Assembly (NCBI RefSeq): GCF_001646785.1
Contig: NZ_LRRH01000005.1
Coordinates: forward strand, 124,001 to 188,000
Origin: Rhodococcus phenolicus
GTDB lineage: Bacteria; Actinomycetota; Actinomycetes; Mycobacteriales; Mycobacteriaceae
Direction of reading: 5' to 3'
DNA length: 64,000 nucleotides
Below, in pieces: positions 36,357-45,567 of the stretch. The stretch's first letter is position 1. Every line of letters begins with the position of its first letter. Position numbers and translations under genes: made by a program. The notes beneath the pieces were generated by a model, which saw only the letters and a list, made by a program, of their open reading frames with translations, had not been told where the DNA came from and did no database searches.

Positions 36357-37296
36357 GGCGGGCGAGCCGGTCCGCCGCGGCCCACAACGACGCCCGCAGC
36401 GAAGCCGGGGCGAGCACTTCGACGTCGCCGCCGAGGGCGAGGAACTGATCGACGGCGACGTCCTCGCCTTCGAGCATCAGCTCGGCTCGCACCCAGCCTT
36501 CGGCGTCGGGTTCACCCGGGTCGATACCGGCCGCTCCGGCGCCGATGATCTTCGGGAGCCTGCGCCACGCCGACGGGGACAGCCGCACCGTACACGCGAA
36601 GGTCCTTATCGCACGGTCGAACTCACGAGCGGACGCGGACCACCATGCGGCGAGGTCGAAATCGTCCGGCCGGTGCGCCGCGTCGTCGAGAACGGCGGCT
36701 CCGGCGATGCGGCCGACGCGGTAGCTCAGAATCTGCCGGCCGCGGGCGGCGACGAGATACCAGACGCCGGCCTTGGCGACGAGACCGAGCGGGTCCAGGA
36801 TGCGCGTCCCGTCCGTACCGCCACGGCGGTAGCGGACACGCAGCCGCCTGCCTTCGAGAACCCCCGTCGCAACGGCCGGAAGATGCTCGGTACCACCGGG
36901 TTCGGAGAACCACCCGGGTGCATCGACGTGCACGCGGTCGCGCCAGAGCTGGGCAGTGCTGCGAAGCGGCACCGGCATCGTTCCGAGCAGCTTCGAGCGG
37001 GCCGCGTCGACCTCGACACCGAGCTCGGCGGCGAGGGCCGGCACACCGAGCAGCATCAGCGCGGCGGTTTCGGGCCGGGTCAGCCCGCTGAGGCGCGACT
37101 GCCAGCCGTCGAGCAACCGAATGCCGCCGCCGGGTCCGCTCTCGGTCCACACGGGCACACCCGCCGCGGACAACGCGCCGACGTCGCGGTAGACGGTGCG
37201 CACCGAGACACCGAGTTCGTCGGCGAGGTTCTGTGCGGTGACGCCGGGGCTGCCCTGCAGGCGCAGCATCATCTCGAGCAGGCGAGCCGATCGCAT
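36343..37296 (-). CDS. WYL-domain transcriptional regulator (YafY type)
   Basis: 317 residues. N-terminal HTH_11 (MRSARLLEMMLRLQGSPGVT, AQNLADELGVSVRTVYRDVG), then a WYL domain with LDPLGLVAKAGVWYLVAARG and YRVGRI, and a C-terminal WCX-like region. WYL proteins sense ligands, often nucleic acids or nucleotides, and regulate repair, defence or metabolic genes. The ATG at 37294-37296 starts the HTH exactly. No operon partner; convergent to MFS debris, and the likely former target may have been the lost transporter. Confidence 0.9.
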   Translation of the reverse strand: MRSARLLEMMLRLQGSPGVTAQNLADELGVSVRTVYRDVGALSAAGVPVWTESGPGGGIRLLDGWQSRLSGLTRPETAALMLLGVPALAAELGVEVDAARSKLLGTMPVPLRSTAQLWRDRVHVDAPGWFSEPGGTEHLPAVATGVLEGRRLRVRYRRGGTDGTRILDPLGLVAKAGVWYLVAARGRQILSYRVGRIAGAAVLDDAAHRPDDFDLAAWWSASAREFDRAIRTFACTVRLSPSAWRRLPKIIGAGAAGIDPGEPDAEGWVRAELMLEGEDVAVDQFLALGGDVEVLAPASLRASLWAAADRLARLNAP

Positions 37297-37346
37297 GGCT
37301 CGACAGTAGACCGCCGACGGCGGTGATCGCCCGACTGTCGCGCCGT

Positions 37347-38858
37347 CTACGGACCGTCGCCGTCGCTCGCTTCCCTGCCCGGTTCCCGCAGCCATCGCCG
37401 CCGGTACTCGCGCAACTCGGTCTCGCGGCGGGCATGGTAGTGCGCCAACGCCGCCGACAACAGATCACCGAGATGATGCCGATGATTCACCCGAGGTTTC
37501 TGTTCGGGGTCGATGTGCGGCAGCGGGATCCACTCCGTGCGACCCGGACACTCCGAACCCGCCGGGGCGACCCGGGTTTCCCAGCCGCCGGGACCGTCGT
37601 GCACCAGCGCATGACACGCATCGCACGCCAGATCCTTGTTGGTGATGTCGGTGGGACCACCGTCGCGCCATTCGGTGATGTGATGCACCGCAGTGAGGGT
37701 GGCCGGGGTGTCGCACCCCGGGCGGGTACAGCCCCCGGACGCGGCGATCAACGCGAGCCGCTGATCCGCCGACGCCAACCGTTTCGCTCTGCCGAGGTGC
37801 AGGGGCCGGCCGTGGTGATCGAAGATCGCGAGCACCGGATGGGCCTTTTCGGCCATGCGCAGCGCATCCCGGATCGGCACCAGACCACCCGACGCGGTGC
37901 TCACGGCACCGGTCGCTTCTTCGACCTGCGTGACCGACATGGTCAGGATCGCGGTGACCGGGAGCCCGCGGTGACTACCGAGCACACCCGACGACAGCAC
38001 CTGCCGCAACGCCACTTTCAGTGCGTCGTGATTGCGCTGCACCGCGGTGCGGGTGTCGCGGGCGGCGGCCTTCGCCAGGGCATCACGATCGAGATCCTCG
38101 GATTCGACGTCACCGCGCGGTGATTCCGGATCGTCGGGATTGTTCATACCCGGCCGGGCGAGCTTCGCGAGCACGGGTTCGAGCAACGTGCGGGTTTCCG
38201 GATCGAGCAATCCCGAAATCGGGGTCATCAGGTCCGTGCCCTGCTTCCCGATCCGCAGACCACGTCGCCGTCGCCGTTCCTTCTCGTCGGGGACGTCGCC
38301 GTCCGGGTTCAGATAGGCGAGCAGGTGCGCGCCGATCTTGGCGACTTCCTCGGGGGTCACCGAACACGCGGCATCGGCCAGGATCTTCTCGGCGACGGTG
38401 ATCTCGTCGAAGCCGGTCCCGTGCGGAACCTTGCGCATGATCTTCGCGACCGCGGCGACATGATCTGCTCCGATCACCCCGGCGCGTTGCGCGGCGGCGG
38501 CGGCCGGCAACTCCACGGGCATGTCGCCGCCATCCGCGGCGTGCCAGCTGCCTGCTTTCTTCGCGCCCTTCACCCGCCGGGCCGCGTCGGCCGCGGAGAT
38601 CCGCAGCGTCCCGATGAGGAAGTCGGTGATCGACCGGCAGCCGAGGTGTTCGGGGATCCTGCGTTCGGTGGTTTCGACGATCAGTCGGTGCCCGGCCGCG
38701 GAGGCCTTGCGCAGGGAGGTTTCCATCCGTTGCAGGACCTCGACGATGTCGTCGTTCGACAAGCCGGTGAGGTCGTCGTCGAGCAGGGCGGTGACGGCGG
38801 TGTCGAGTGCGGTCAGCCGCGCCTCGACGGTGTCGCCACCCACCCTGTTCGAATGCAT
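37347..38858 (-). CDS. DUF222/HNH endonuclease-signature protein (13E12 repeat family)
   Basis: 503 residues: an N-terminal helical DUF222 domain (about 1-300) and a C-terminal HNH motif with CTRPGCDTPATLTAVHHITE followed by DGG, the second metal Cys pair in CDACHALVH, and an acidic/charged tail. Family members are multiplied in actinobacterial genomes as the mycobacterial 13E12 repeats and may be mobile or self-spreading. The cleavage target is unknown. ATG start at 38858. A 116-bp gap without obvious features separates it from the next gene upstream. Confidence 0.88.
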   Translation of the reverse strand: MHSNRVGGDTVEARLTALDTAVTALLDDDLTGLSNDDIVEVLQRMETSLRKASAAGHRLIVETTERRIPEHLGCRSITDFLIGTLRISAADAARRVKGAKKAGSWHAADGGDMPVELPAAAAAQRAGVIGADHVAAVAKIMRKVPHGTGFDEITVAEKILADAACSVTPEEVAKIGAHLLAYLNPDGDVPDEKERRRRRGLRIGKQGTDLMTPISGLLDPETRTLLEPVLAKLARPGMNNPDDPESPRGDVESEDLDRDALAKAAARDTRTAVQRNHDALKVALRQVLSSGVLGSHRGLPVTAILTMSVTQVEEATGAVSTASGGLVPIRDALRMAEKAHPVLAIFDHHGRPLHLGRAKRLASADQRLALIAASGGCTRPGCDTPATLTAVHHITEWRDGGPTDITNKDLACDACHALVHDGPGGWETRVAPAGSECPGRTEWIPLPHIDPEQKPRVNHRHHLGDLLSAALAHYHARRETELREYRRRWLREPGREASDGDGP

Positions 38859-38974
38859 GTTCGAACAATAGCGATGGGGTCCGACAGCAAACCAGCACTG
38901 TAGGTTTTTCGGCTCGTTCGTCGCTTCTCCGAGTTTCTGAGCTGCGAGTTCTCAATGTCGTGACGGTGTTCCCA

Positions 38975-40216
38975 TCAACCCACGCGGATGCCTCTGTCGG
39001 CGAGGAACTCGCGGGCACGACCCAGTTGGCGGTCGGTGGAGAAGGCATACCACTGGCCGGCGAGGCTCTCCTGGTGGACGAGGTCGCGGAACCGGCCGAA
39101 CGCGCCCTTGCCCTCGATCGCCCGCTCCAGCCGCTCCCGCAGCGCCGCATCCTGATGCCGCTCGGCGAAGGCCGCCATGTCATGCCAGCCGTCCCGTGAG
39201 TCTGTCCGGTCGAATCGGAGCAGGCGGTCGGGCTCGGCCTCCACGTCGACGGCGGCGTCATCTCCGACCATCATCGGATCAGTACTGCCGGCGTCGTACA
39301 CCTGTCCGGTGCGCAGGTCGACGTAGCCGCCCGTCGACATGTCCGGATCCCCCTCCAATTCGGTACCGAGCATCTCGAGGTCGACCGGCACCACCTGCCC
39401 GGCCGGCGACTCGCCGCGCAGACACGCGAGCAGGTCCTCGGCCAGCACCCCGTCACCCGGACCGGCACGCCAGGTCAGCCGGTTGATGACCGACACCGCC
39501 ACCGGTTCGGCCTGCTCCGGTCGCTGCTTCAGTGCCATCGGTATGCCGGCCCCCACCTGTTGCAGCGCGTCATCGACGTCATGTCCGCGCACCGCGGCGA
39601 GGAACCGGGTGGCATCTGCTGCAGAGATAGCGGCGCGCAGCTCGGACATATCGAGTGCGGGCACCTGGTCCTGGGCGGGCCACGCATGCAGCAGCATCGG
39701 ATGCGGCCGGCTCGGTCTGCGCGGGGCTCGGCTCTGCCCGTCGTCGTCGGCCCACCGGCGCCCGTACTGGTCCGGGATGGTGCCCCAACCCCAATACGGC
39801 ACAGGGACAGCGGGGCGGATACCCACCACCTCGATGGGGTCGACCTTGTCGCCGCCGATCACACAGCGGTGGGTCCAGTCATCGCCCAGGTCGAAGGTGA
39901 ACTGGAACTCCGCCCCGAGCCCGAGCAGCCGAGCGACTTCGGCCGACTCGATGTCCACCGCCTCGGTGATCGGTCCGCCGAGCGATTCCACCATCTCGGC
40001 GCCGGTCTCGGTGTCGGTGACTACGCGTCCGTCGGCAAGGGTGAACATCGACAGGTGCGAGCGGTCCCACCGGGCGAAGGCGTCGTTGATCGCGTTCGCG
40101 AGGTCGTCGAAGGTGTGCGACGGTCCGACCGCGAAGACGCGGCCGGGCCATGGCCACAGCTCCTCGCCGCGCCCGCCGAGCAGTTCCACCGTCACCGACA
40201 ACCACGTTCGTGCCAT
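38975..40216 (-). CDS. pRiA4b ORF-3-like domain fused to UPF0158-like domain
   Basis: 413 residues. The N-terminal half is a plasmid pRiA4b ORF-3-type domain: SHTFDDLANAINDAFARWDR, LSMFTLADGR and the FQFTFDLGDDWTHRCVIG strand. The C-terminal 130 residues resemble UPF0158: YVDLRTGQVYD, then RDGWHDMAAFAERHQDAALR, GAFGRFRD and a WYAFSTDRQL-type ending. Neither domain has a proven activity. The fusion may be a nucleic-acid-associated protein. Start ATG 40214-40216; a pair of IS-terminus-like repeats begins 49 bp upstream, hinting at a mobile origin. Confidence 0.75.
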   Translation of the reverse strand: MARTWLSVTVELLGGRGEELWPWPGRVFAVGPSHTFDDLANAINDAFARWDRSHLSMFTLADGRVVTDTETGAEMVESLGGPITEAVDIESAEVARLLGLGAEFQFTFDLGDDWTHRCVIGGDKVDPIEVVGIRPAVPVPYWGWGTIPDQYGRRWADDDGQSRAPRRPSRPHPMLLHAWPAQDQVPALDMSELRAAISAADATRFLAAVRGHDVDDALQQVGAGIPMALKQRPEQAEPVAVSVINRLTWRAGPGDGVLAEDLLACLRGESPAGQVVPVDLEMLGTELEGDPDMSTGGYVDLRTGQVYDAGSTDPMMVGDDAAVDVEAEPDRLLRFDRTDSRDGWHDMAAFAERHQDAALRERLERAIEGKGAFGRFRDLVHQESLAGQWYAFSTDRQLGRAREFLADRGIRVG

Positions 40217-40264
40217 TCCCCGAGGATGGCATGCAGGCCGTGGCGCCGCCTGGTCTCCGGCCAA

Positions 40265-40318
40265 GTGACATGAGACCTGGAAGATGACTCGCCGGTGACA
40301 CGAAATCCGGAAAACGAC
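40265..40318. repeat. Two 24-bp direct repeats resembling IS21-family terminal repeats
   Basis: Imperfect copies at 40265-40288 and 40295-40318 both start GTGACA and end with GGAA-x-A-x-GAC, agreeing at about 18 of 24 positions and spaced 30 bp apart. Multiple direct repeats of this kind, with a GTGACA...AATCCGGAAAA core, are seen at the ends of IS21-group elements. No istA/istB gene is nearby, so this would be a solo end or relic. Identification is by memory of the pattern. Confidence 0.4.
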
Positions 40319-40409
40319 ACCTCCCCGCAGAACCTACAAGCACCTGACGGATACGACCGCCGGAAATTCCTGACACAGGATGTCAGCGATCTCCGGGCAC
40401 TGTGTCGAT

Positions 40410-40874
40410 ATGGCACCCTGGGAACAATTCCGCACCGAGGCCCCCGAACTGGCCGACGCGATCGCCGCGCGCTGGGCCGCACACAAACACCACGTCCTGG
40501 CGACACTGCGCCGCGACGGCTCCCCTCGGGTCAGCGGCACCGAGGTCGAGATCGCCGAGGGCAGGCTCGTGCTCGGATCGATGCCGGGCGCGCTCAAGGC
40601 CCGCGATCTGCAACGCGACGGACGGTATGCCCTGCACGCGAATCCCGGCCATCACGACATGGCCGGCGGCGACGCGAAGGTCTCCGGTCACGCGCGCGAA
40701 CTGCTCGGCGACGAGAAGGACGGGATCCTGGCGGCGTACCCGTCCGACGTACCCGAGGGACCGGTGCACGTGTTCGAACTCGACATCGAGGAGGCCGTGC
40801 TCGTCACGGTGGACGAGAAGCTGCACGTGGACCTGTGGCGTCCGGGTGCCGGAGTTGTCCGATTCGACCGTTGA
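40410..40874 (+). CDS. Pyridoxamine 5'-phosphate oxidase-fold flavin/F420-binding protein
   Basis: 154 residues of split-barrel PPOX fold: HVLATLRRDGSPRVSGTEVE, RLVLGSMPGALKARDLQRDGRYALH and the terminal KLHVDLWRPGAGV. This subfamily includes general-stress proteins and F420-dependent reductases; the cofactor cannot be decided from sequence alone. ATG at 40410 preferred, as the fold begins with WEQFRTEAPELADAI; an in-frame ATG at 40380 is possible. Confidence 0.8.
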   Translation: MAPWEQFRTEAPELADAIAARWAAHKHHVLATLRRDGSPRVSGTEVEIAEGRLVLGSMPGALKARDLQRDGRYALHANPGHHDMAGGDAKVSGHARELLGDEKDGILAAYPSDVPEGPVHVFELDIEEAVLVTVDEKLHVDLWRPGAGVVRFDR

Positions 40875-40928
40875 AAACGGTACCAATTTATCAATTCGCC
40901 CGAAACGCACCGGGTTTGGCGGTCAACC

Positions 40929-40947
40929 TTCGGTGAGTCTTACCTTG
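40929..40947 (+). promoter_or_regulatory. IdeR/DtxR-type iron box upstream of the iron importer
   Basis: The 19-bp TTCGGTGAGTCTTACCTTG agrees with the DtxR/IdeR consensus TWAGGTWAGSCTWACCTWA at about 14-15 positions, including both GGT/ACC half-site cores. It lies 64 bp upstream of the binding-protein ATG. Iron-loaded IdeR should repress the operon. Confidence 0.65.
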
Positions 40948-41010
40948 GTCGGCGCGTAGCATTCGGAACGATCGCCGGCCGATCGAACTGCGCTCGACAC
41001 GGAGGAACAC

Positions 41011-42072
41011 ATGAGCACCACACCGTCGCGACACCGATGGACCCGAAGCGCCCTGGTAGCCGGAGCGCTCGGCGTCGCGGCCCTGCTCACGCTGTCGGCG
41101 TGCAGCAGCAACGACACGTCCGACGGCGAATCCGGCGGGGATCCGAACGCGATCACGGTCTACAACGCGCAGCACGAATCCCTGACGCAGGAATGGGTCG
41201 ACGAGTTCACCGCGGAAACCGGCATCACCGTCAACCTCCGCAACGGAGGCGACACCGAGATGGCGAACCAGCTGATCGCGGAGGGCGAGCGCTCTCCGGC
41301 CGACGTGTTCCTCACCGAGAACTCACCGGCGATGGCCGCGGTCGAGGACGCCGGCCTGTTCACCGACGTCGCCCCCGAGACCCTCGCCCAGGTACCCGAG
41401 CAGTACCGCCCCTCCACCGGGAAGTGGACCGGCATCGCCGCGCGTTCCACGGTGTTCGTCTACAACACCGGCGCACTCACCCCGGACCGGCTGCCGCAGT
41501 CCCTCCTCGATCTGCAGAACCCGGAATGGAAGGGCCGGTGGGCGGCGTCGCCCTCCGGTGCCGACTTCCAGGCCATCGTGGCCGCGCTGCTCGACCTGCG
41601 TGGGGAGGACGCGACCCGCGCCTGGCTCGACGCGATGAAGGCCGGCGCCGTGCCCTACAAGGGCAACACCGCGGTCCTCAAGGCCGTGAACGCCGGGGAG
41701 ATCGACGGCGGCGTCATCTATCACTACTACTGGTTCGGGGACCAGGCCAAGGGCGGCGAGAACAGCAACAACACCCAGCTCCACTACTTCCGCAACGAAG
41801 ACCCGGGTGCCTTCGTGAGCGTGTCCGGCGGCGGCGTGCTGGCCTCGAGCAGCCACCAGCAGCAGGCGCAGGAGTTCCTGAAGTTCATCACCGGCAAGAA
41901 GGGGCAGGAGATTCTGCAGACCGGCACCTCGTTCGAGTACCCGGTGGGCAGCGACGTCGCCGCCAACCCCGCGCTCGTCCCGCTCGCCGAACTGCAGGCA
42001 CCGGCCGTCGACCCTTCGACGCTCGACAGCGCGAAGGTCACGCAGCTGATGACCGACGCCGGCCTGATCTGA
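41011..42072 (+). CDS. Iron(III)-type ABC transporter binding lipoprotein (FbpA-like)
   Basis: 353 residues. The signal peptide ends LTLSAC with lipidated Cys31. The mature protein starts ITVYNAQHESLTQEWVDEF, the usual FbpA/AfuA opening, and has the Tyr cluster YHYYW at 237-241, the site of ferric-iron ligands in this family. The C-terminal KKGQEILQTGTSFEYPV also fits. It should capture ferric iron or a simple ferric chelate outside the membrane. An IdeR-like box lies upstream and the permease and ATPase follow, so all three importer parts are present. Confidence 0.88.
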   Translation: MSTTPSRHRWTRSALVAGALGVAALLTLSACSSNDTSDGESGGDPNAITVYNAQHESLTQEWVDEFTAETGITVNLRNGGDTEMANQLIAEGERSPADVFLTENSPAMAAVEDAGLFTDVAPETLAQVPEQYRPSTGKWTGIAARSTVFVYNTGALTPDRLPQSLLDLQNPEWKGRWAASPSGADFQAIVAALLDLRGEDATRAWLDAMKAGAVPYKGNTAVLKAVNAGEIDGGVIYHYYWFGDQAKGGENSNNTQLHYFRNEDPGAFVSVSGGGVLASSSHQQQAQEFLKFITGKKGQEILQTGTSFEYPVGSDVAANPALVPLAELQAPAVDPSTLDSAKVTQLMTDAGLI

Positions 42073-42082
42073 CGCGTTCCGC

Positions 42083-43651
42083 ATGACCGTCACGTCCACG
42101 CTCGTCCGGCGACCGGGACGCGGCTCCACCCGAACGCGTCCTCCGCTCGCCGTGACACTCGCCGCGGCGCTGATGGTCGCGGCCTCGCTGATCCCTCTCG
42201 GGTTCGTCGTCACCGGTGTCGTCGAATCCGGGTGGGACGACATCCGCACGCTGGTCTTCCGTCCACGCGTCGGGGAACTGCTCGTCGACACCGGCCTGCT
42301 GGTGCTGATCACCGTGCCGCTGTGTGCTGTGATCGGTGTCGCCGCTGCGTGGTTCGTCGCGCGCACGACCCTCGTCGGGGCCCGCTGGTGGGCGCCGGTC
42401 CTGGTGACGCCGCTCGCGATCCCCGCGTTCGTCGACAGCTACGCGTGGGTCACCGTCGTTCCGTCGCTGCACGGTCTGTTCGCCGGGGTCCTCATCACCA
42501 CGTTGGCGTACTTTCCGCTCGTGTATCTGCCGGTGCTCGCCACGCTGCGCCGCCTCGACGCCGAGATCGAGGAGTCCGCGCGGGCGCTGGGCTGCGGACC
42601 GTGGGCGGTCTTCGGCCGGGTCGTGCTGCCCCAGCTGCGGCTCGCGATCCTCGGCGGCTCGCTGCTGGTGGCGTTGCACCTGCTCGCCGAGTTCGGCGCG
42701 TTCTCGATGATCCGGTTCGACACCTTCACCACCGCGATCTACCAGCAGTTCCAGGCGACCTTCAACGGCACGGCCGGCACGATGCTCGCCGGGGTCCTGG
42801 TGCTGTGCTGCCTGGCGGTGCTCCTGCTCGAAGCCCTCGCGCGTGGCCGTTCGCGCTACGCGCGCATCGGATCCGGCACCGGACGCAGCGCCACCCCCAC
42901 CCCGCTGGGATGGGGACAGCTACCCGCTCTCGCATTCCTCACCGTGCTGCTCGCCGCCGCGGTCGGGGTACCGCTGTACGTGATCGTCCGCTGGCTCGCC
43001 CGCGGCGGAACGGCCGTGTGGGACGCGGCCGCGCTTCGTCCCGCCCTGCTGCAGACACTCGCCTACGGGGCGGTGGCGGCGGTCGCGACGGCCGTACTCG
43101 CGTTCCCGATCGCGTGGATCGCGGTGCGGTTCCCCGGCCGGTTCGCGAAGGTCGTGGAGGGCTGCAACTACATCACCAGTTCGCTGCCGGGCATCGTGGT
43201 GGCGCTCGCGCTGATCACCGTGGGCCTCACGTATCTGCCCGGGCTGTACCAGACGACGACGATGGTGATCGTCGCCTATGTGCTGATGTTCGTCCCCCGG
43301 GCTCTGGTGAACGTGCGGGCCGGGCTGGCGCAGGCGCCCGCCGGACTCGAGGAGGCCGCACAGTCCCTCGGCGTCCGGCCGGTCGTCGCGTTCGTGCGGG
43401 TCACCCTGCGGCTGACCGCCCCTGCCGTGGCCGCCGGCATGGCGCTGGTGTTCATCGCGGTCTCCACCGAACTGACCGCGACGCTGATGTTGTCCCCCAC
43501 CGGGACCGCAACGCTGGCCACCCGATTCTGGTCTGCGAGCAGCGAACTCGACTACGCCGGCGCGGCACCCTACGCGGCGATCATGGTGCTCGTATCACTC
43601 CCGGTCACCTACCTGTTGTTCCGTCAATCACAGAAAGCTGCAGGGGCATGA
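42083..43651 (+). CDS. Iron(III)-type ABC transporter permease (FbpB-like)
   Basis: A 522-residue fused permease with two BPD cores, about twelve helices in all, as usual for FbpB/SfuB. The first EAA-type loop is EESARALGCGPW and the second EEAAQSLGVRP, each followed by the expected proline/valine-rich segment. It starts 10 bp after the binding-protein gene and overlaps the ATPase start by 4 bp (ATGA). Two-core permeases of this length import ferric iron, although related ones import other small ligands. Confidence 0.9.
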   Translation: MTVTSTLVRRPGRGSTRTRPPLAVTLAAALMVAASLIPLGFVVTGVVESGWDDIRTLVFRPRVGELLVDTGLLVLITVPLCAVIGVAAAWFVARTTLVGARWWAPVLVTPLAIPAFVDSYAWVTVVPSLHGLFAGVLITTLAYFPLVYLPVLATLRRLDAEIEESARALGCGPWAVFGRVVLPQLRLAILGGSLLVALHLLAEFGAFSMIRFDTFTTAIYQQFQATFNGTAGTMLAGVLVLCCLAVLLLEALARGRSRYARIGSGTGRSATPTPLGWGQLPALAFLTVLLAAAVGVPLYVIVRWLARGGTAVWDAAALRPALLQTLAYGAVAAVATAVLAFPIAWIAVRFPGRFAKVVEGCNYITSSLPGIVVALALITVGLTYLPGLYQTTTMVIVAYVLMFVPRALVNVRAGLAQAPAGLEEAAQSLGVRPVVAFVRVTLRLTAPAVAAGMALVFIAVSTELTATLMLSPTGTATLATRFWSASSELDYAGAAPYAAIMVLVSLPVTYLLFRQSQKAAGA

Positions 43652-44766
43652 GCGGTCTCGTCGTCGGCGCGGTGCGCAAGTCGTTCGGCGCGGTGGAGGT
43701 GCTGCACGGCGTCGACCTCACCGTCGCCGCGGGCAGCACCACGGCCGTCGTGGGATCGTCCGGGTGCGGGAAGACGACCCTGCTGCGCATCATCGCGGGA
43801 TTCGAACGTCCCGCGGCAGGCAACGTCCGTCTGGGCACCGAGGTCGTCGTCGACGACGACCGGTTCGTACCGGCACACCGGCGCGACATCGGATATGTCG
43901 CCCAGGACGGCGCGTTGTTCCCGCACCTGACCGTGGGCCGCAACATCCTCTTCGGATTACCTTGGCGCGAACGGCGTTCGGCCGCGCGGATCCGGGAACT
44001 CATGGAGATCGTGTCGCTGGACCCGGACTTCGCGGACCGGCGACCCGACGAACTGTCCGGTGGTCAGCAGCAACGAGTCGCTCTCGCCCGGGCGCTGGCG
44101 CGGAAACCGAAACTGATGTTGCTCGACGAACCGTTCACCGCGCTGGACGCCTCGCTGCGCGCGGGCATGCGCCGTTCGGTCGCGAAACTGCTCCACGAGG
44201 CCGGGGTGACGACGGTTCTGGTCACCCACGACCAGGAGGAGGCGCTGTCGTTCGCCGACCAGGTCGCGGTGATGGAGAAGGGCCGGCTCACGCAGGTCGG
44301 GCCGCCGCAGGACGTCTACACCCGTCCCGCGGACCTGTTCACCGCGAACTTCCTCGGCGACGTGGTGATCCTGCCGGCCCGGATCACCACGCCGGGCATC
44401 GCGGACTGCCCGCTCGGTGCGGTACCGGTGCCCGCGGACGTCCCCGAGGGCGAAGTCCGGATCCTGTTGCGTCCCGAACAGATCGTGGCGACCCCATCGA
44501 ACGGCACCGCCAACGCGGTCGTACTGGAACGCGAGTTCCTCGGACACGATTCGATGCTCCGGATCCGGCTGACTCCGACACCGGACATCCGGTCCCGCTA
44601 CACCTCCGAGGCACCGCACGGCGTGCTCTCGGTACGTCAGACCAGTGTCATCGCTCCCGACATCGGTGCCCGGGTGAGCCTGCACGTGCTCGGTGAGGCG
44701 GTCGTGCTGGCGGATACGCAGACGACGCCTCAGGCGCCGGTGGTGCCCGCCGAACCGACAGCATAG
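43648..44766 (+). CDS. Iron(III)-type ABC transporter ATPase (FbpC-like)
   Basis: 372 residues. Walker A GSSGCGKT at 36-43, Q-loop in YVAQDGALFPHLTV, signature LSGGQQQR, Walker B LMLLDEPFTALD, and H-loop VTHDQEEA. A C-terminal TOBE-like regulatory domain (about 240-350) contains LLRPEQIV. The frame is open far upstream through the permease gene, but ATPase homology starts at ATG 43648, so it is not a fusion. It overlaps the convergent B12-type ATPase gene by 37 bp at its 3' end. Confidence 0.92.
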   Translation: MSGLVVGAVRKSFGAVEVLHGVDLTVAAGSTTAVVGSSGCGKTTLLRIIAGFERPAAGNVRLGTEVVVDDDRFVPAHRRDIGYVAQDGALFPHLTVGRNILFGLPWRERRSAARIRELMEIVSLDPDFADRRPDELSGGQQQRVALARALARKPKLMLLDEPFTALDASLRAGMRRSVAKLLHEAGVTTVLVTHDQEEALSFADQVAVMEKGRLTQVGPPQDVYTRPADLFTANFLGDVVILPARITTPGIADCPLGAVPVPADVPEGEVRILLRPEQIVATPSNGTANAVVLEREFLGHDSMLRIRLTPTPDIRSRYTSEAPHGVLSVRQTSVIAPDIGARVSLHVLGEAVVLADTQTTPQAPVVPAEPTA

Positions 44767-45539
44767 GTCCGACCGGCCTCGCTGTTCGGGCGGTGATAAC
44801 GGATCACCGGCGTCCCGTCGTTCTCCACGACGGACGCCCGCACCCCGTACACCCGTCCGATCAGGTCCGACGTCAGTGCCTCGGCCGGCGTGCCGTGCGC
44901 GACGATCCGTCCCCGGGCCAGCACGACGACCCGATCGCAGAACATCGCCGCGAGATTCAGATCGTGCAGCGCCACATAGCTGGTCACGGAAAGCGCGGCC
45001 ACCCGCTCGAGAATGTCGAGCTGATGCTGGATGTCGAGGTGATTGGTCGGTTCGTCGAGCAGCAGTTCCTCGGGTTCCTGTGCCAGTGCCCTCGCGATCT
45101 GCGCGCGCTGCCGTTCCCCACCGGACATCGCCCGCCACATGCGGTCCGCGTGCTCGATCATGCCGGTGACGGCCAGCGCCCGCTCGATCGCCGCGTCACC
45201 GCCGTCGTCGCGCCCGAACACATCGGCGTGCGGCACGCGTCCGAGCCGCACGACGTCACGGACCCGGATGTCGACCTCGGTGTGCGCATGCTGACCCACC
45301 ATCGCGACGCGCCGGGCCAGGGCGCGCCGGCCGAGCCTCCGGATGTCGGCACCGTCGAGCGTCACCGTCCCCGAGTCGGGGCCGTCGATGCCGGCGAGCA
45401 GACGGAGCAACGACGACTTGCCGGACCCGTTGGGCCCGAGCAGGCCGATCGTTTCACCCGGAACCGGGTCGATCGTCACGTCGTCGACGACGAGATTGCC
45501 GCCGCGGCTCCACCGCAGCGAGGTTGCCGCCAGGGTCAT
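44730..45539 (-). CDS. Second B12-type ABC transporter ATPase (BtuD-like)
   Basis: 269 residues with Walker A GPNGSGKS (35-42), signature MSGGERQRAQI, Walker B LLLDEPTNHLD and H-loop VALHDLNLAA. FecE/BtuD class by length and motifs. It ends inside the convergent iron-transport ATPase gene, overlapping it by 37 bp. It is 28 bp downstream of its permease. A cobalamin riboswitch at the head of the operon indicates a corrinoid importer, although the protein family alone could equally serve ferric siderophores. Confidence 0.9.
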   Translation of the reverse strand: MTLAATSLRWSRGGNLVVDDVTIDPVPGETIGLLGPNGSGKSSLLRLLAGIDGPDSGTVTLDGADIRRLGRRALARRVAMVGQHAHTEVDIRVRDVVRLGRVPHADVFGRDDGGDAAIERALAVTGMIEHADRMWRAMSGGERQRAQIARALAQEPEELLLDEPTNHLDIQHQLDILERVAALSVTSYVALHDLNLAAMFCDRVVVLARGRIVAHGTPAEALTSDLIGRVYGVRASVVENDGTPVIRYHRPNSEAGRTYAVGSAGTTGA

Positions 45540-45567
45540 CGGCTGCTCCTCGTCATCGATCGCCTCG

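Noticed and set aside
42232-44766. 844-codon frame that would fuse a permease region to the FbpC-like ATPase
   Set aside because: The first 470 codons are a shifted reading of the permease gene. ATPase homology starts exactly at the ATG at 43648, which overlaps the permease stop.
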